Positions 7,636 to 16,533 of a DNA stretch of 64,000 nucleotides are shown here, piece after piece. The stretch covers positions 496,001-560,000 of the forward strand of contig JADFCQ010000002.1 in NCBI GenBank assembly GCA_015223225.1, in the 5' to 3' direction. This DNA comes from Acetobacteraceae bacterium H6797 (GTDB lineage: Bacteria > Pseudomonadota > Alphaproteobacteria > Acetobacterales > Acetobacteraceae). Position 1 is the stretch's first letter, and every line of letters starts with the position of its first letter. The notes under the pieces are model-generated. The model saw nothing but the letters and a program-made list of their open reading frames with translations, did no database searches and was not told the origin of the DNA. Both the position numbers and the translations under genes were made by a program.

Positions 7636-9057
7636 TCAGGCCCGGCGCCAAGTCGTGCCCTTGGGCCCGTCCTCGAGCAGGATGCCCTTGGCGATCAGGT
7701 CGTCGCGGATGCGGTCGGCCTCGGCCCAGTTCCGCGCCTTGCGGGCGGCGATGCGGGCCTCAATGGCGGCCTCGATCTCGGCCGCATCATCCGCGCCACC
7801 CTGGCGCCACACCTTCGGATCGGCGGCCGGCAGGCCCAACACCGAGGCGGCCTCGGCAATGGCGGCGACCACCTGCCCGGCCGTCGGCGCCTCGCTGCGG
7901 CCGAGGCGCGAGAGCGCGGCCGTGGCGGAACCGCCGATGGCGGCCACATTGCCCAGCGTCAGCACGTCGCGCAGGCGGGCGAGCGCCAGGGGGGTGTTGA
8001 GATCATCGGCCAGAGGCTCCAGCACCCAGGCGGCCAGGGCCTTGCTCTCCTCGCCCTCTTCGGCGGCAATGCCGCGCGAGAGGAAGGCGTAGTAGTCGTC
8101 CAACTCGGCCTTGGCCTCGTCGAGGCGCTCATAGGAGAAGTCGAGCGCCTGGCGGTAATGCGTCTTGAGCAGCAGGAGGCGGAAGGCCTCGCCCGCCCAG
8201 GGGCCGCGCGCCAGGATGTCGCGGACGGTGAGGAAATTCCCCAGCGACTTCGACATCTTCTCGCCATCCACCAGCAGCATGCCGTTATGCAGCCAGAAGC
8301 GCGCATAGCCGGTGCCGGGGAAGGCGCAGACCGACTGCGCCACCTCGTTCTCATGATGCGGGAAGATCAGGTCATGCCCGCCGCCATGGATGTCGAATTC
8401 CTCGCCCAGATGCTTCCAGGCCATGGCGGAGCATTCGATATGCCAGCCCGGGCGGCCATAGCCCCAGGGGCTGTTCCAGCCCGGCGTGGTATCGTCCGAG
8501 GGCTTCCAGAGCACAAAATCGCCGGCATCGCGCTTATAGGGCGCGACGTCGATGCGGGCGCCGGCGAGCAGATCCTCCGGCGAACGGCCCGAGAGCTTCC
8601 CGTATTCCCCGAAGGACGGCACGCTGAACAGCACATGGCCCTCGGCCGCATAGGCATGGCCATTGGCGATGAGCTTCTCGATCAGCGCGATCATCTCGGC
8701 GATATGCCCGGTCGCGGTCGGCTCCACATCCGGCGGCAGGGTGCCGAGGGCAGCCATGTCGCGGTGGAAATCGGCCGTCGTGCGGGCGGTGATGGCCGAG
8801 ATCGGCTCCCCGCTTTCGCGCGAGCGCGCGTTGATCTTGTCATCCACGTCCGTGATGTTGCGGACATAGGTGACGCGCGGGAATTCGCGGCGCAGCAGCC
8901 GGGCCAGCACGTCGAAGACGACGACGGGGCGCGCATTGCCGAGATGGGCCAGGTCATAGACCGTGGGGCCGCAGACATACATGCGCAGATGCGACGGATC
9001 GCGCGGCGCGAAGGCTTCCTTGCCGCGCGTGAGGGCGTTGTGGAACTGGAAATCCAT
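7636..9057 (-). CDS. cysS: Cysteine--tRNA ligase
   Basis: A 473-residue class I aminoacyl-tRNA synthetase that charges tRNA-Cys with cysteine. It has the zinc-ligand cysteine in [10 protein letters not shown] (C29), the HIGH-type motif as HLGN (38-41), [10 protein letters not shown], a [12 protein letters not shown] segment carrying another zinc ligand, HHENEVAQS, and the KMSKS loop as [10 protein letters not shown]. The anticodon-binding helical end contains [13 protein letters not shown] in the variant [14 protein letters not shown]. Length and motif order match bacterial CysRS. It starts five bases after the gltX stop, and a Rho-independent terminator follows. The operon is nadE, small acidic protein, gltX, cysS. 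Confidence 0.97.
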   Translation of the reverse strand: MDFQFHNALTRGKEAFAPRDPSHLRMYVCGPTVYDLAHLGNARPVVVFDVLARLLRREFPRVTYVRNITDVDDKINARSRESGEPISAITARTTADFHRDMAALGTLPPDVEPTATGHIAEMIALIEKLIANGHAYAAEGHVLFSVPSFGEYGKLSGRSPEDLLAGARIDVAPYKRDAGDFVLWKPSDDTTPGWNSPWGYGRPGWHIECSAMAWKHLGEEFDIHGGGHDLIFPHHENEVAQSVCAFPGTGYARFWLHNGMLLVDGEKMSKSLGNFLTVRDILARGPWAGEAFRLLLLKTHYRQALDFSYERLDEAKAELDDYYAFLSRGIAAEEGEESKALAAWVLEPLADDLNTPLALARLRDVLTLGNVAAIGGSATAALSRLGRSEAPTAGQVVAAIAEAASVLGLPAADPKVWRQGGADDAAEIEAAIEARIAARKARNWAEADRIRDDLIAKGILLEDGPKGTTWRRA

Positions 9058-9062
9058 GGTCT

Positions 9063-10403
9063 TCAGCCCATCGACTGGGTGAGCCGCGAGGCCGCGCGTT
9101 CGCGGCCGATCAGCGGCAGGAAGGTCTTGAGGTCGGGGCCGTGATCTTCCCCGGTCAGCGCGCGGCGCAGCGGCAGGAACAGCGCCTTGCCCTTGCGGGA
9201 CGTCCGCTGACCGAGTGCGCCGCTCCAGGCAGACCAGGTGTCATCGTTCCAAGGCTCCATGGGCAGGGTCTCGAGGGCGACTTTCAGGAAGTCGCGCTCC
9301 TCGGGCTGCTCCACGGGCATGATATGGCCCCGCGCGGCGTCAAACCAGTGGCTTGCTTCCGTCAGCAGATCGAGATTGCCGCGGATGGCGAGCCAGAAGG
9401 CCTCGTCCGCCCCTTCCGGCAGCTTCTCCTTCACCGCCTCGAAAGGCAGCGCGTGGAGATAGCGGCGGTTGAGCGCCAGGAGCTGCTTCGGGTCGAAACG
9501 GGCGGCGCTCTTGGAGACGGCGGCGAGGGAATAGGTCTCGACCATATCCTTCGGCGCGGCGGCCACCGGGTCCTTCGACGAGCCGAGGGCTGCAAGATAG
9601 CCGGTGATGGAGGCCGGCTCCATGCCGTCCCGGCGGAGCTGACGGAGGCCCATCGTGCCCAGGCGCTTGGAGAGCTGGCCGCCGTCAGCGTCGGTCAGCA
9701 GCGGCAGATGGCCGAAGCGCAGACGCTTGGGGAGGCCGCCGAGCGCCTCGAAAATATCGAGCTGCACGCCGGTATTGGTGACGTGGTCCTCGCCGCGGAT
9801 CACGTCGGTGATCCCGGTCTCGAGGTCATCGACCACCGAGGTGAAGGTATAGAGGAAGGAGCCGTCGGCGCGGATCAGCACCGGGTCCGAGATGGCGGTG
9901 AGCTTGACCGTGCGGCGGCCCAGCACGCCATCTTCCCACTCGACGATGCGGGGCGAGAGCTTGAAGCGCCAATAGGGCGTCTTGCCGTTGGCGATGGCCT
10001 TCTCGATCTGCTCCGGCGTCATGCGGAGCGCCTCGCGGTCATAGAGCGGCGGCTTGCCCTCGCGGCGGCGGCGCTCGCGCTTGAAGGCCAGCTCTTCCTC
10101 GCTCTCGAAGCAGGGGTAGAGGCGGCCGGTCTCCTTCAGATGCTCGGCCGAAAGCTCATAGCGCTGCAGCCGCTCGGTCTGGCGGAAGGAACTGTCCCAG
10201 TCCAGGCCGAGCCAGCGGAGGTCTTCCTCGATGGCGACGGCGTATTCGGGCTTGGAACGCTCGATATCGGTATCGTCGAGGCGCAGGACGAACTCGCCCC
10301 CCACCTGCCGCGCCAGCAGCCAATTCGCGATGGCGACGCGGGCATTGCCGACATGAAGATAGCCGGTCGGGCTGGGCGCGAAGCGGAACTTACGGTTGCT
10401 CAC
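9063..10403 (-). CDS. gltX: Glutamate--tRNA ligase
   Basis: A 446-residue class I synthetase that makes Glu-tRNA. It shows FAPSPTGYLHVGN (HIGH motif as HVGN), LRLDDTDIERS, IRGEDHVTNTGVQ and a KMSKS-equivalent QLSKRLG. The first codon is GTG, overlapping the stop of the preceding gene as GTGA, so translation is coupled. Length fits the shorter alphaproteobacterial GluRS type; alphaproteobacteria often carry two GltX copies, one of which also charges tRNA-Gln for GatCAB. Which type this is cannot be decided from the window. The KMSKS variant LSKRLG without the leading K-M is seen in that group. Confidence 0.95.
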   Translation of the reverse strand: MSNRKFRFAPSPTGYLHVGNARVAIANWLLARQVGGEFVLRLDDTDIERSKPEYAVAIEEDLRWLGLDWDSSFRQTERLQRYELSAEHLKETGRLYPCFESEEELAFKRERRRREGKPPLYDREALRMTPEQIEKAIANGKTPYWRFKLSPRIVEWEDGVLGRRTVKLTAISDPVLIRADGSFLYTFTSVVDDLETGITDVIRGEDHVTNTGVQLDIFEALGGLPKRLRFGHLPLLTDADGGQLSKRLGTMGLRQLRRDGMEPASITGYLAALGSSKDPVAAAPKDMVETYSLAAVSKSAARFDPKQLLALNRRYLHALPFEAVKEKLPEGADEAFWLAIRGNLDLLTEASHWFDAARGHIMPVEQPEERDFLKVALETLPMEPWNDDTWSAWSGALGQRTSRKGKALFLPLRRALTGEDHGPDLKTFLPLIGRERAASRLTQSMG

Positions 10404-10741
10404 GCCTCGTCATCCTCATCGTCATCGGCATTGCCGGCGGCCTCGCCGTCTTCGTCCTCATCCTCGTCATCGCCGTCTCGGCGCGGATCGAGGGCGCGCC
10501 AATTGCGCTCCTCAGGGTCCGTCGCCTTCTGGGCGGCGAAGTCCTTGATGGTGGTGCCGCTGTTCCAGGCATGCTCGCCAGCGCCCTCGACCAGCGCGTC
10601 CTCGCCGAAATTGAACCAGGCGGCGAGCACTTCCTCCGCGCTCATGCCGCGGCTGCGGCAGCGCTCGATGCTGTCGCGCACATAGCGGCGGGCGAAGGCA
10701 TTGGCATGGTCGATGGAGGAGAAGCCGCGAATGGTCTCCAC
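10400..10741 (-). CDS. Conserved small protein of unknown function with acidic tail
   Basis: A 113-residue protein that I do not recognise. The central part (TIRGFSSIDHANAFARRYVRD, here given only as the stretch IDHANAFARRYVRD, then SRGMSAEEVLAAWFNFGEDAL) looks like a compact alpha-helical domain. The last 30 residues are almost all Asp, Glu, Ala and Gly. The start is GTG at 10741 with GGGGAGG five bases upstream. However, the frame stays open and protein-like for 39 more codons up to a CTG (10856-10858) overlapping the nadE stop as CTGA, with no ATG, GTG or TTG in between, so the true protein could be 152 residues. It is coupled to gltX by a 4-base overlap. Confidence 0.75.
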   Translation of the reverse strand: METIRGFSSIDHANAFARRYVRDSIERCRSRGMSAEEVLAAWFNFGEDALVEGAGEHAWNSGTTIKDFAAQKATDPEERNWRALDPRRDGDDEDEDEDGEAAGNADDDEDDEA

Positions 10742-10854
10742 CGGCTCCTCCCCATTGCCGCCGGAGAGGTCGCGAATGGCGACCTCGAGCCCTTCGGGGG
10801 CGCTGAGCAGAGCGGAGACGCGGGGGGCGTTGTCGCCGGAATCAGAATCGGAGG

Positions 10855-12519
10855 TCAGGAGATCAGTCCCGTATAGCCATTGGTGAGGGGATAGCGGCGG
10901 TCACGGCCGAAAGCGCGGCGGCCGAGCTTCACGCCCGGGGGCGCCTGACGCCGCTTGTATTCCGCCCGGTCCAGCAGGCGCCAGACCCGAAGCACCGTGG
11001 CACGCTCATGGCCCTTTGCGACCAGCGCATCGACGTCCAGTTCATCCTCGACCAGCCCTTCCAGGATGGCGTCGAGAACCTCGTAGGGCGGGAGCGTGTC
11101 CTGGTCGGTCTGGTTGGGCTTCAGCTCGGCCGAGGGGGGCTTGGTGATGACGCGATCGGGCATCACCAACCCATCGGGGCCCAGGGCGCCGGCGGGCTTG
11201 TTCCGGTTGCGCCAGCGGCAGAGCGCGAAGACCGTCGTCTTATAGAGGTCCTTCAGCACCGAATAGCCGCCGCACATGTCGCCATAGAGCGTGGCATAGC
11301 CGACCGACATCTCGGACTTGTTGCCCGTGGTGAGCAGCATGTCGCCGAACTTGTTGGAGAGCGCCATCAGCGTCAGGCCGCGCGAGCGGGACTGGATGTT
11401 CTCCTCGGTGATGTCCGGCTCGCGATTGCCGAAGACCGGCGCCAGCATCCCGCTGAAGGCGTCCATCGCCGGGCCGATGGGCACGATGTCATAGCGGATG
11501 CCGAGAAGGCGGGCGCATTCGGCCGCATCTTCCAGGCTCTCCTGGCTCGTATAGGGCGAGGGCATCATCACCGCGCGCACGCGGTCCGCGCCCAGCGCAT
11601 CCACCGCGCAGGCGGCCGAGATGGCGCTGTCGATGCCGCCCGAGAGGCCGAGCACGATGCCGGGGAAGCGGTTCTTGTTCACGTAATCCCGCAGGCCGAG
11701 CATCATGGCCTGCCAGATTTCCTCCTCGGCCGAGAGCGGCGGGGTGAGCGTCTGGGGGGCGCAGACCCATTCGCCGCCCTGGCAGTTCCATTCCGTCAGG
11801 GTGACGGCCTCGGTGAAGAAGGGCATCTGCACGGCCAGCGAGCGGTCGCCATTGAGCACGAAGCTCGCGCCCTCGAAGACCAGTTCGTCCTGGCCGCAGA
11901 TCTGGTTCAGGAAGACGAAGGGCAGCCCCGTCTCCACCACGCGTCCAACCGCGAGATCGATACGCCGCGCGGGCTTGCCCGCCTCGAAGGGGGAGCCGTT
12001 GATGGAGATGAGGATCTCGGCCCCGCTCTCGGCCAAGGTCTCGGAGACGGCGGGGAACCACCAATCCTCGCAGACCATCAGCCCGAGGCGCACGCCGCGG
12101 AAATTCACCGGGCCCGGCGCCGGGCCGGCATCGAAGACGCGCTTGTCGTCGAAGACGCCGTAATTCGGCAACTCGTGCTTGGCGCGGCGGGCCTGGATCT
12201 TGCCGCCATCGAGCACATAGAGCGCGTTGTAGAGCTTGCCGCCATCGCGCCAGGGGCCGCCCACCACGAGGCCCGGCCCGCCATCACCCGTCTCGGCGGC
12301 CAGCGCCTCGATGGCCTCCACGCAGCGCTCGACGAAGCTCGGCTTCAGCACGAGGTCTTCGGGCGGGTAGCCGGCGATGGAGAATTCCGGCGTCACCACC
12401 AGTTCCGCGCCCAGCGCGGCACCTTCGGCGCGGGCACGGCGGATACGGTCCGCATTGGCCAGGATCTGGCCCTCATGCGGATTGATCTGGGCGAGCGCGA
12501 TGCGCAGGCGGTCTGACAT
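10855..12519 (-). CDS. nadE: Glutamine-dependent NAD+ synthetase
   Basis: A 554-residue two-domain enzyme that makes NAD+ from deamido-NAD+, ATP and glutamine. The N-terminal carbon-nitrogen hydrolase (glutaminase) domain shows VTPEFSIAGYPPEDL (catalytic Glu), RRAKHELPNYGVFDD (Lys) and LGLMVCEDWW (nucleophilic Cys). The C-terminal synthetase domain has the PP-loop LGLSGGIDSAISA, then TTGNKSEMSVGYATLYGDM, the deamido-NAD site. Length matches the bifunctional bacterial form. It is the first gene of a minus-strand operon continuing with the small acidic protein, gltX and cysS. A divergent HAD gene starts 143 bp upstream. Confidence 0.96.
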   Translation of the reverse strand: MSDRLRIALAQINPHEGQILANADRIRRARAEGAALGAELVVTPEFSIAGYPPEDLVLKPSFVERCVEAIEALAAETGDGGPGLVVGGPWRDGGKLYNALYVLDGGKIQARRAKHELPNYGVFDDKRVFDAGPAPGPVNFRGVRLGLMVCEDWWFPAVSETLAESGAEILISINGSPFEAGKPARRIDLAVGRVVETGLPFVFLNQICGQDELVFEGASFVLNGDRSLAVQMPFFTEAVTLTEWNCQGGEWVCAPQTLTPPLSAEEEIWQAMMLGLRDYVNKNRFPGIVLGLSGGIDSAISAACAVDALGADRVRAVMMPSPYTSQESLEDAAECARLLGIRYDIVPIGPAMDAFSGMLAPVFGNREPDITEENIQSRSRGLTLMALSNKFGDMLLTTGNKSEMSVGYATLYGDMCGGYSVLKDLYKTTVFALCRWRNRNKPAGALGPDGLVMPDRVITKPPSAELKPNQTDQDTLPPYEVLDAILEGLVEDELDVDALVAKGHERATVLRVWRLLDRAEYKRRQAPPGVKLGRRAFGRDRRYPLTNGYTGLIS

Positions 12520-12661
12520 GGCGGCAACCTAGGTATGGCGCGGCCCCGGGTCAATCGAGCGGGGCACCGCAAGGGGGTGGCGGGCTGCCCTGCGCGAAAC
12601 GGCGCTCTCATGGCCTTGCGGCGGGGCTATGACCGGCCCTTGCCGCCGGAGAGACGAGAAG

Positions 12662-13330
12662 ATGCTGCCGCGAAAGCCCGCCGCCCTGATTTTCGACATG
12701 GACGGGCTGCTCTTCGACACTGAAATCCTCTATCTCCGCTCCCTCATCAGCGCCGGGATCGAGACGGGGTTCGAGACCACGGAGGCGCTGTTCCGGCGCA
12801 TGCTGGGCTGCCCGTGGCCGCGCATCCGGGAGATCCTCTTCGAGGAATTCGGGCCGGATTTCCCCATCGATCGTTTCCGCGCCGCCTGGCTCGCGCATTT
12901 CAACGCCATCTCGCCCGAGATGGAGATGAAACCCGGGGTGGTGGCATTGCTCGACCTCGCCGCGCGCCTGCACCTGCCCTGCGCCATCGCCACATCGGGC
13001 TATCCGGAGAAGGTGGCGCATCACCTCAAGGCGCATGGGCTGACCGGGCGTTTCGACGCCATCGTGGCCTTCGGCGATTATGCCCGCAGCAAGCCCGCGC
13101 CCGACCCCTATCTGACCGCCGCCGCCCGGCTCGGCCTGCCGCCGGCCGATTGCCTGGCGATGGAGGATTCCCATAACGGCGTCCGCTCGGCCGCCGCGGC
13201 CGGCACCATGACGGTGATGGTGCCCGACATGCTGGCGCCCACGCCCGAGATCGAGGCGCTCTGCGTCGGCGTGGCGAAAGACCTGAACGAGGTGCGCGGC
13301 TGGCTGGAGGCCGCGGCACTCTTTCAATGA
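12662..13330 (+). CDS. HAD-superfamily phosphatase/phosphomutase-like hydrolase
   Basis: A 222-residue HAD subfamily I (cap C1) protein. Motif I is IFDMDGLLFDTE with the nucleophile and acid/base aspartates. Motif II is IATSGYPEKV (Ser/Thr), motif III includes RSKPAPDPY (Lys) and motif IV is CLAMEDSHNGVRSA. The spacing fits the beta-phosphoglucomutase/phosphoglycolate phosphatase branch. I start at the ATG at 12662 with GGAGAGACGAGA just before; the longer frame from 12629 lacks family similarity. The substrate is unknown: sugar phosphates or phosphoglycolate are the usual guesses. The 3' end overlaps the convergent permease gene by 7 bp. Confidence 0.85.
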   Translation: MLPRKPAALIFDMDGLLFDTEILYLRSLISAGIETGFETTEALFRRMLGCPWPRIREILFEEFGPDFPIDRFRAAWLAHFNAISPEMEMKPGVVALLDLAARLHLPCAIATSGYPEKVAHHLKAHGLTGRFDAIVAFGDYARSKPAPDPYLTAAARLGLPPADCLAMEDSHNGVRSAAAAGTMTVMVPDMLAPTPEIEALCVGVAKDLNEVRGWLEAAALFQ

Positions 13331-15018
13331 TGGAAGACGAGCGTGACCTCGGCCATGGGGCCGCGCTGCGCGCCCCTCACCTCATCGGCCAGGCGCCGGA
13401 TCAGCGCGGCTGAGACGCGGCGCATGGTGGCGTCGATATCGTCGTCGCTGTCTTCCAGCAGGGCATCGGTGACGCTCACCTGCTCCTGCCCGATCCGGAG
13501 CGCCTTGCCGGTATAGGCCAGGGTCGTGACGAGATTGAATTCGTCGAAGCTGGTCCGGAGCGTGATGGGGCCCGTGACGCCCGCCTCGCGCAGGGCCTCC
13601 AGCGCCTCGCCCACCGCATGGCCCGCGCGCGCAACCGTATCGGCCCGCAGCGCCCATTCCCGCCCGCAAAGCTCGATGCGTTCGGCGGCCTGCCGGCCCT
13701 CATGGGCCTCGGGCAGCCGGTAGCGCCGTTCGCGCTTGATGCCGATGCGGAAGATGGCATTCAGCAGAATGGCCGTCAGCGCGCCCACCGTGAGGCCCGA
13801 TTGCGCGATGCCCTGCAGCCAGACCGGCGCGCTGCGTCCCAGCTCCGGCACCAGCATCACAGCCGCGCCCATGACAATGGCCAGGCCCACGGTGAAGCTG
13901 CGCCGGCCCGTCATCAGGCGGGACATGATCATCTCGATGCCCGAGCTGATCATATAGGCCGCCGCATAGATCAGGATACCGCCCACGACCGGCGTGGGGA
14001 TGACCACCAGCAGCCCGGCCAGCGGCGGGAAGAAGCTGGCCACGGCCAGGGCGATGCCCGCCACCAGCCCGACGCGCCAGGCCGCGACGCCCGAAGCATG
14101 GACCAGGCCGATATGCGCCGAGGAGGAGCCGCCCGAGAGCGTGCCCGTCGCGCCGAAAAGGAAGGTGGAGAGGCCGAGGCCGGTCAGCGCGCGGGAAATC
14201 AGCCCCATATCGGCCCGCCGCCATTTCGCGTCCGTCATGCGGTCCAGCGTCATCGCGCTGCCCATCTGGTCCATCATGGTCATGAATTGCGAGACGACCA
14301 TGATGAGGATCGGCGCGGGGTGGAATTCCGGCCAGGGCAGATGGAAGCCGAGCACGGGCAGCGCGAAGACATCCATCTCCAGGATCGCGCCCGCCGAGAG
14401 CGAGCCCGTTGCCGCCGCCAGCGCCGTGCCGATGAGGATGCCCGCGAGCATGGCCACGCGGCGCAGCGCGGCCGAGCCCCAGATGGCGAGCCCGACCATG
14501 ACGGCGATGGTCGCCAGCGCGATGGCGCTCGCGGTGAAGGAGAGGTCGTGGATCGAGGCGGAAATGCCAACGCTGCGTGAGACGCCGCCCGTGACGAGGC
14601 TCAGCCCCATCATGATCAGCACCACACCGATGACCTCGGGCGGGAAAATCGGCCGTAGCCGGGGGATGACCCGGGCGACGAGAATGGTGAGCAAGCCCGC
14701 GACGATGGTCGCCCCCATGACGGCGGCGAGGCCGTAATGCATAGCGATCGCGATCTGGATCGTCATACGGCCGCTGCCGGGGATGGTCACCATCGTCAGC
14801 CCCGCGCCGAAGCGCCAAGGAATGGCCTGGATGATGGTCGAGAGGCCCATGACGAGCACGGTGCCGCTGACATAGGCGGCAGCCTGGGCGGGGCTCAGCC
14901 CGATGGATTGGCTGAAGATCGCGGCATAGATGGCGAAGACCATGGCCAGGGCCGCGTGCTGAAGGCCCATGCCGAGCAGCACGCCGGAGGGCACGCGGTC
15001 GTCCACGCCATAGACCAT
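13324..15018 (-). CDS. NCS2-family purine/pyrimidine permease with a C-terminal soluble domain
   Basis: A 564-residue protein. Residues about 1-430 are the NCS2 (UraA/UacT/XanQ) fold with roughly 14 hydrophobic segments, including QHAALAMVFAIYAAIF, the FGAGLTMVTIPGSG segment and the SGGSSSAHIGLVHASG region near the substrate site. These proteins are proton symporters for uracil, xanthine or uric acid. Beyond about residue 440 there is a hydrophilic domain of some 120 residues that standard NCS2 proteins lack; RTSFDEFNLVTTLAYTGKAL recalls the N-box helix of GHKL ATPases, but the match is only by eye. The gene stands alone between a HAD gene and rseP. The substrate is not determinable. Confidence 0.85.
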   Translation of the reverse strand: MVYGVDDRVPSGVLLGMGLQHAALAMVFAIYAAIFSQSIGLSPAQAAAYVSGTVLVMGLSTIIQAIPWRFGAGLTMVTIPGSGRMTIQIAIAMHYGLAAVMGATIVAGLLTILVARVIPRLRPIFPPEVIGVVLIMMGLSLVTGGVSRSVGISASIHDLSFTASAIALATIAVMVGLAIWGSAALRRVAMLAGILIGTALAAATGSLSAGAILEMDVFALPVLGFHLPWPEFHPAPILIMVVSQFMTMMDQMGSAMTLDRMTDAKWRRADMGLISRALTGLGLSTFLFGATGTLSGGSSSAHIGLVHASGVAAWRVGLVAGIALAVASFFPPLAGLLVVIPTPVVGGILIYAAAYMISSGIEMIMSRLMTGRRSFTVGLAIVMGAAVMLVPELGRSAPVWLQGIAQSGLTVGALTAILLNAIFRIGIKRERRYRLPEAHEGRQAAERIELCGREWALRADTVARAGHAVGEALEALREAGVTGPITLRTSFDEFNLVTTLAYTGKALRIGQEQVSVTDALLEDSDDDIDATMRRVSAALIRRLADEVRGAQRGPMAEVTLVFHH

Positions 15019-15358
15019 CTCCGGTGATGCGCCGGGATGGGCGTGCGAGCAGGGCGATGCGCTGCGCGAGGCGGCTCATGCCGCCTCCCCGGCGGCGTGA
15101 CGGAGAAGTCCTGGCGGAAGGGCCCGACGATCAGCGGTATTCAGGATATTCATCGCCTCGGCCCCTCACTGCCCATTGGCTCCTCATTGCCTATTGGGAG
15201 GTGTCGACGCGGCGGGAGCGCGCCCGTGAATGGCGCGCTGCCCTTGACCCCAGTTCGTTCGATTCAGCCCCACTCGCGCAACGATGGTGCAAGCGGCGGG
15301 AGGGTGCAAGCCCCGGTTGGCCTGCGTTACGAAACGCCGGGGCGGGCCCGGCGCCTCG
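15019..15358. other. Intergenic region between the NCS2 permease and rseP, with a short tandem repeat
   Basis: This 340-bp stretch carries no convincing gene on either strand. At 15164-15199 two 18-bp copies stand in tandem, cctcactgcccattggct and cctcattgcctattggga, differing at four positions. The rest is upstream sequence of the minus-strand permease gene. No clear promoter or terminator can be defended, and bamA, often found beyond rseP, is not here. Confidence 0.6.
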
Positions 15359-16459
15359 CTAGCTGACGAGGCCCATGACCCAGCGCCCGACGGCGCCATG
15401 GGCGATGTCATTCCAAGTCGAGAAGAGGAAGAGCGACACCAGCAGGGCGAAGCCGATGCGGAAGCCGTATTCCACGGCACGCGGCGGCAGCGGGCGGCCG
15501 CGAATGGCCTCCAAGGCGTAGAAGACCAGATGCCCGCCATCCAGCACCGGAATGGGGAAAAGATTGATCAGGCCCAGATTGACCGAGAGGATGGCCATGA
15601 AGGTGATGAGGCTGGCGATGCCCATCTCCGCCACCTGGCCCGACATCTCGGCGATGCGCAGCGGCCCGCCCAGTTCCTCTGTCCCACGCTGGCCGGAGAT
15701 CATCTGCCAGACGCCCGCCAGGGTCTGCCAGGCGATGTCGCCCGTATAGGACACGCCGGCGACGACGGCACTGAAGGGGTTCAGCTTCTCATAGGTCATC
15801 CCGCCGGAGACGCCGAGCAGGCCATTGGTGCTGCCGGCGGCGGCAACCGGCGTCGCGACCACGTCGAGGTCACGCCCATCGCGCTTCAGCTTCACCGTCA
15901 CGGGCTGGCCGGCGCGGGGCTGGATATATTGCTGGATCTCGGTGAAGCGGGTGACCGGCTGGCCATCCAGCGCCACGATCCGGTCGCCGACCTGCATGCC
16001 CGCGCGCGCGGCGGCGGAATCCTCCACGACGCGGCCGATCTGCGTGTTGCTGACCGGCTGGCCGACCGCCATGAACAGGCCCGCGAAGAAAACGGCGGCA
16101 AGCAGGAAATTCGCGAAGGGCCCGGCGGCGACCACGATGGCGCGGTCCTTCACCCGCTTCTCATGGAAGGTGCGCCCCTGGATCCAGGCGGCCTTCTGCT
16201 CCTCCGTCGCGTCATCGGGGCCCTCCTGGCCATGCAGCTTCACATAGCCGCCCAGGGGCAGCCAGCCGATGCGCCATTCGGTGCCGAGCTTGTCGGTCCA
16301 TTTCACCAGCGGCTTGCCGAAGCCGATGGCGAAGGCCTCCACATGCACCTTCCGCCAGCGGGCGGCGAGGTAATGGCCAAGCTCATGGATGAAGACCAGC
16401 ACGCCGAGCACGACCACGAAGGCCAGAACGGCGCGGGGAAAGGCGGGCAGGAAGTCCAA
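15359..16459 (-). CDS. rseP: Site-2 intramembrane zinc protease RseP
   Basis: A 366-residue membrane metalloprotease. The first helix contains FIHELGHYLAA with the zinc-binding HExxH, followed by FAIGFGKPLVKW and the GGYVKLHG motif. A PDZ domain lies at about residues 120-200 (VVEDSAAARAGMQVGDRIVA). The C-terminal helix has NLFPIPVLDGGHL with the third zinc ligand Asp. It cleaves membrane anti-sigma factors and signal-peptide remnants. The start is TTG at 16459 with GGAG seven bases upstream; an overlapping ATG is out of frame. It is the last gene of the rpsB-to-dxr block, 74 bp after dxr. Confidence 0.94.
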   Translation of the reverse strand: MDFLPAFPRAVLAFVVVLGVLVFIHELGHYLAARWRKVHVEAFAIGFGKPLVKWTDKLGTEWRIGWLPLGGYVKLHGQEGPDDATEEQKAAWIQGRTFHEKRVKDRAIVVAAGPFANFLLAAVFFAGLFMAVGQPVSNTQIGRVVEDSAAARAGMQVGDRIVALDGQPVTRFTEIQQYIQPRAGQPVTVKLKRDGRDLDVVATPVAAAGSTNGLLGVSGGMTYEKLNPFSAVVAGVSYTGDIAWQTLAGVWQMISGQRGTEELGGPLRIAEMSGQVAEMGIASLITFMAILSVNLGLINLFPIPVLDGGHLVFYALEAIRGRPLPPRAVEYGFRIGFALLVSLFLFSTWNDIAHGAVGRWVMGLVS

Positions 16460-16533
16460 GCGAAGTCTCCATCTCTCGGGCGCGGCACGAAGCGCCCCGG
16501 CCCAGCCCTATATACGCGAGCCCGTGCCGGTTT

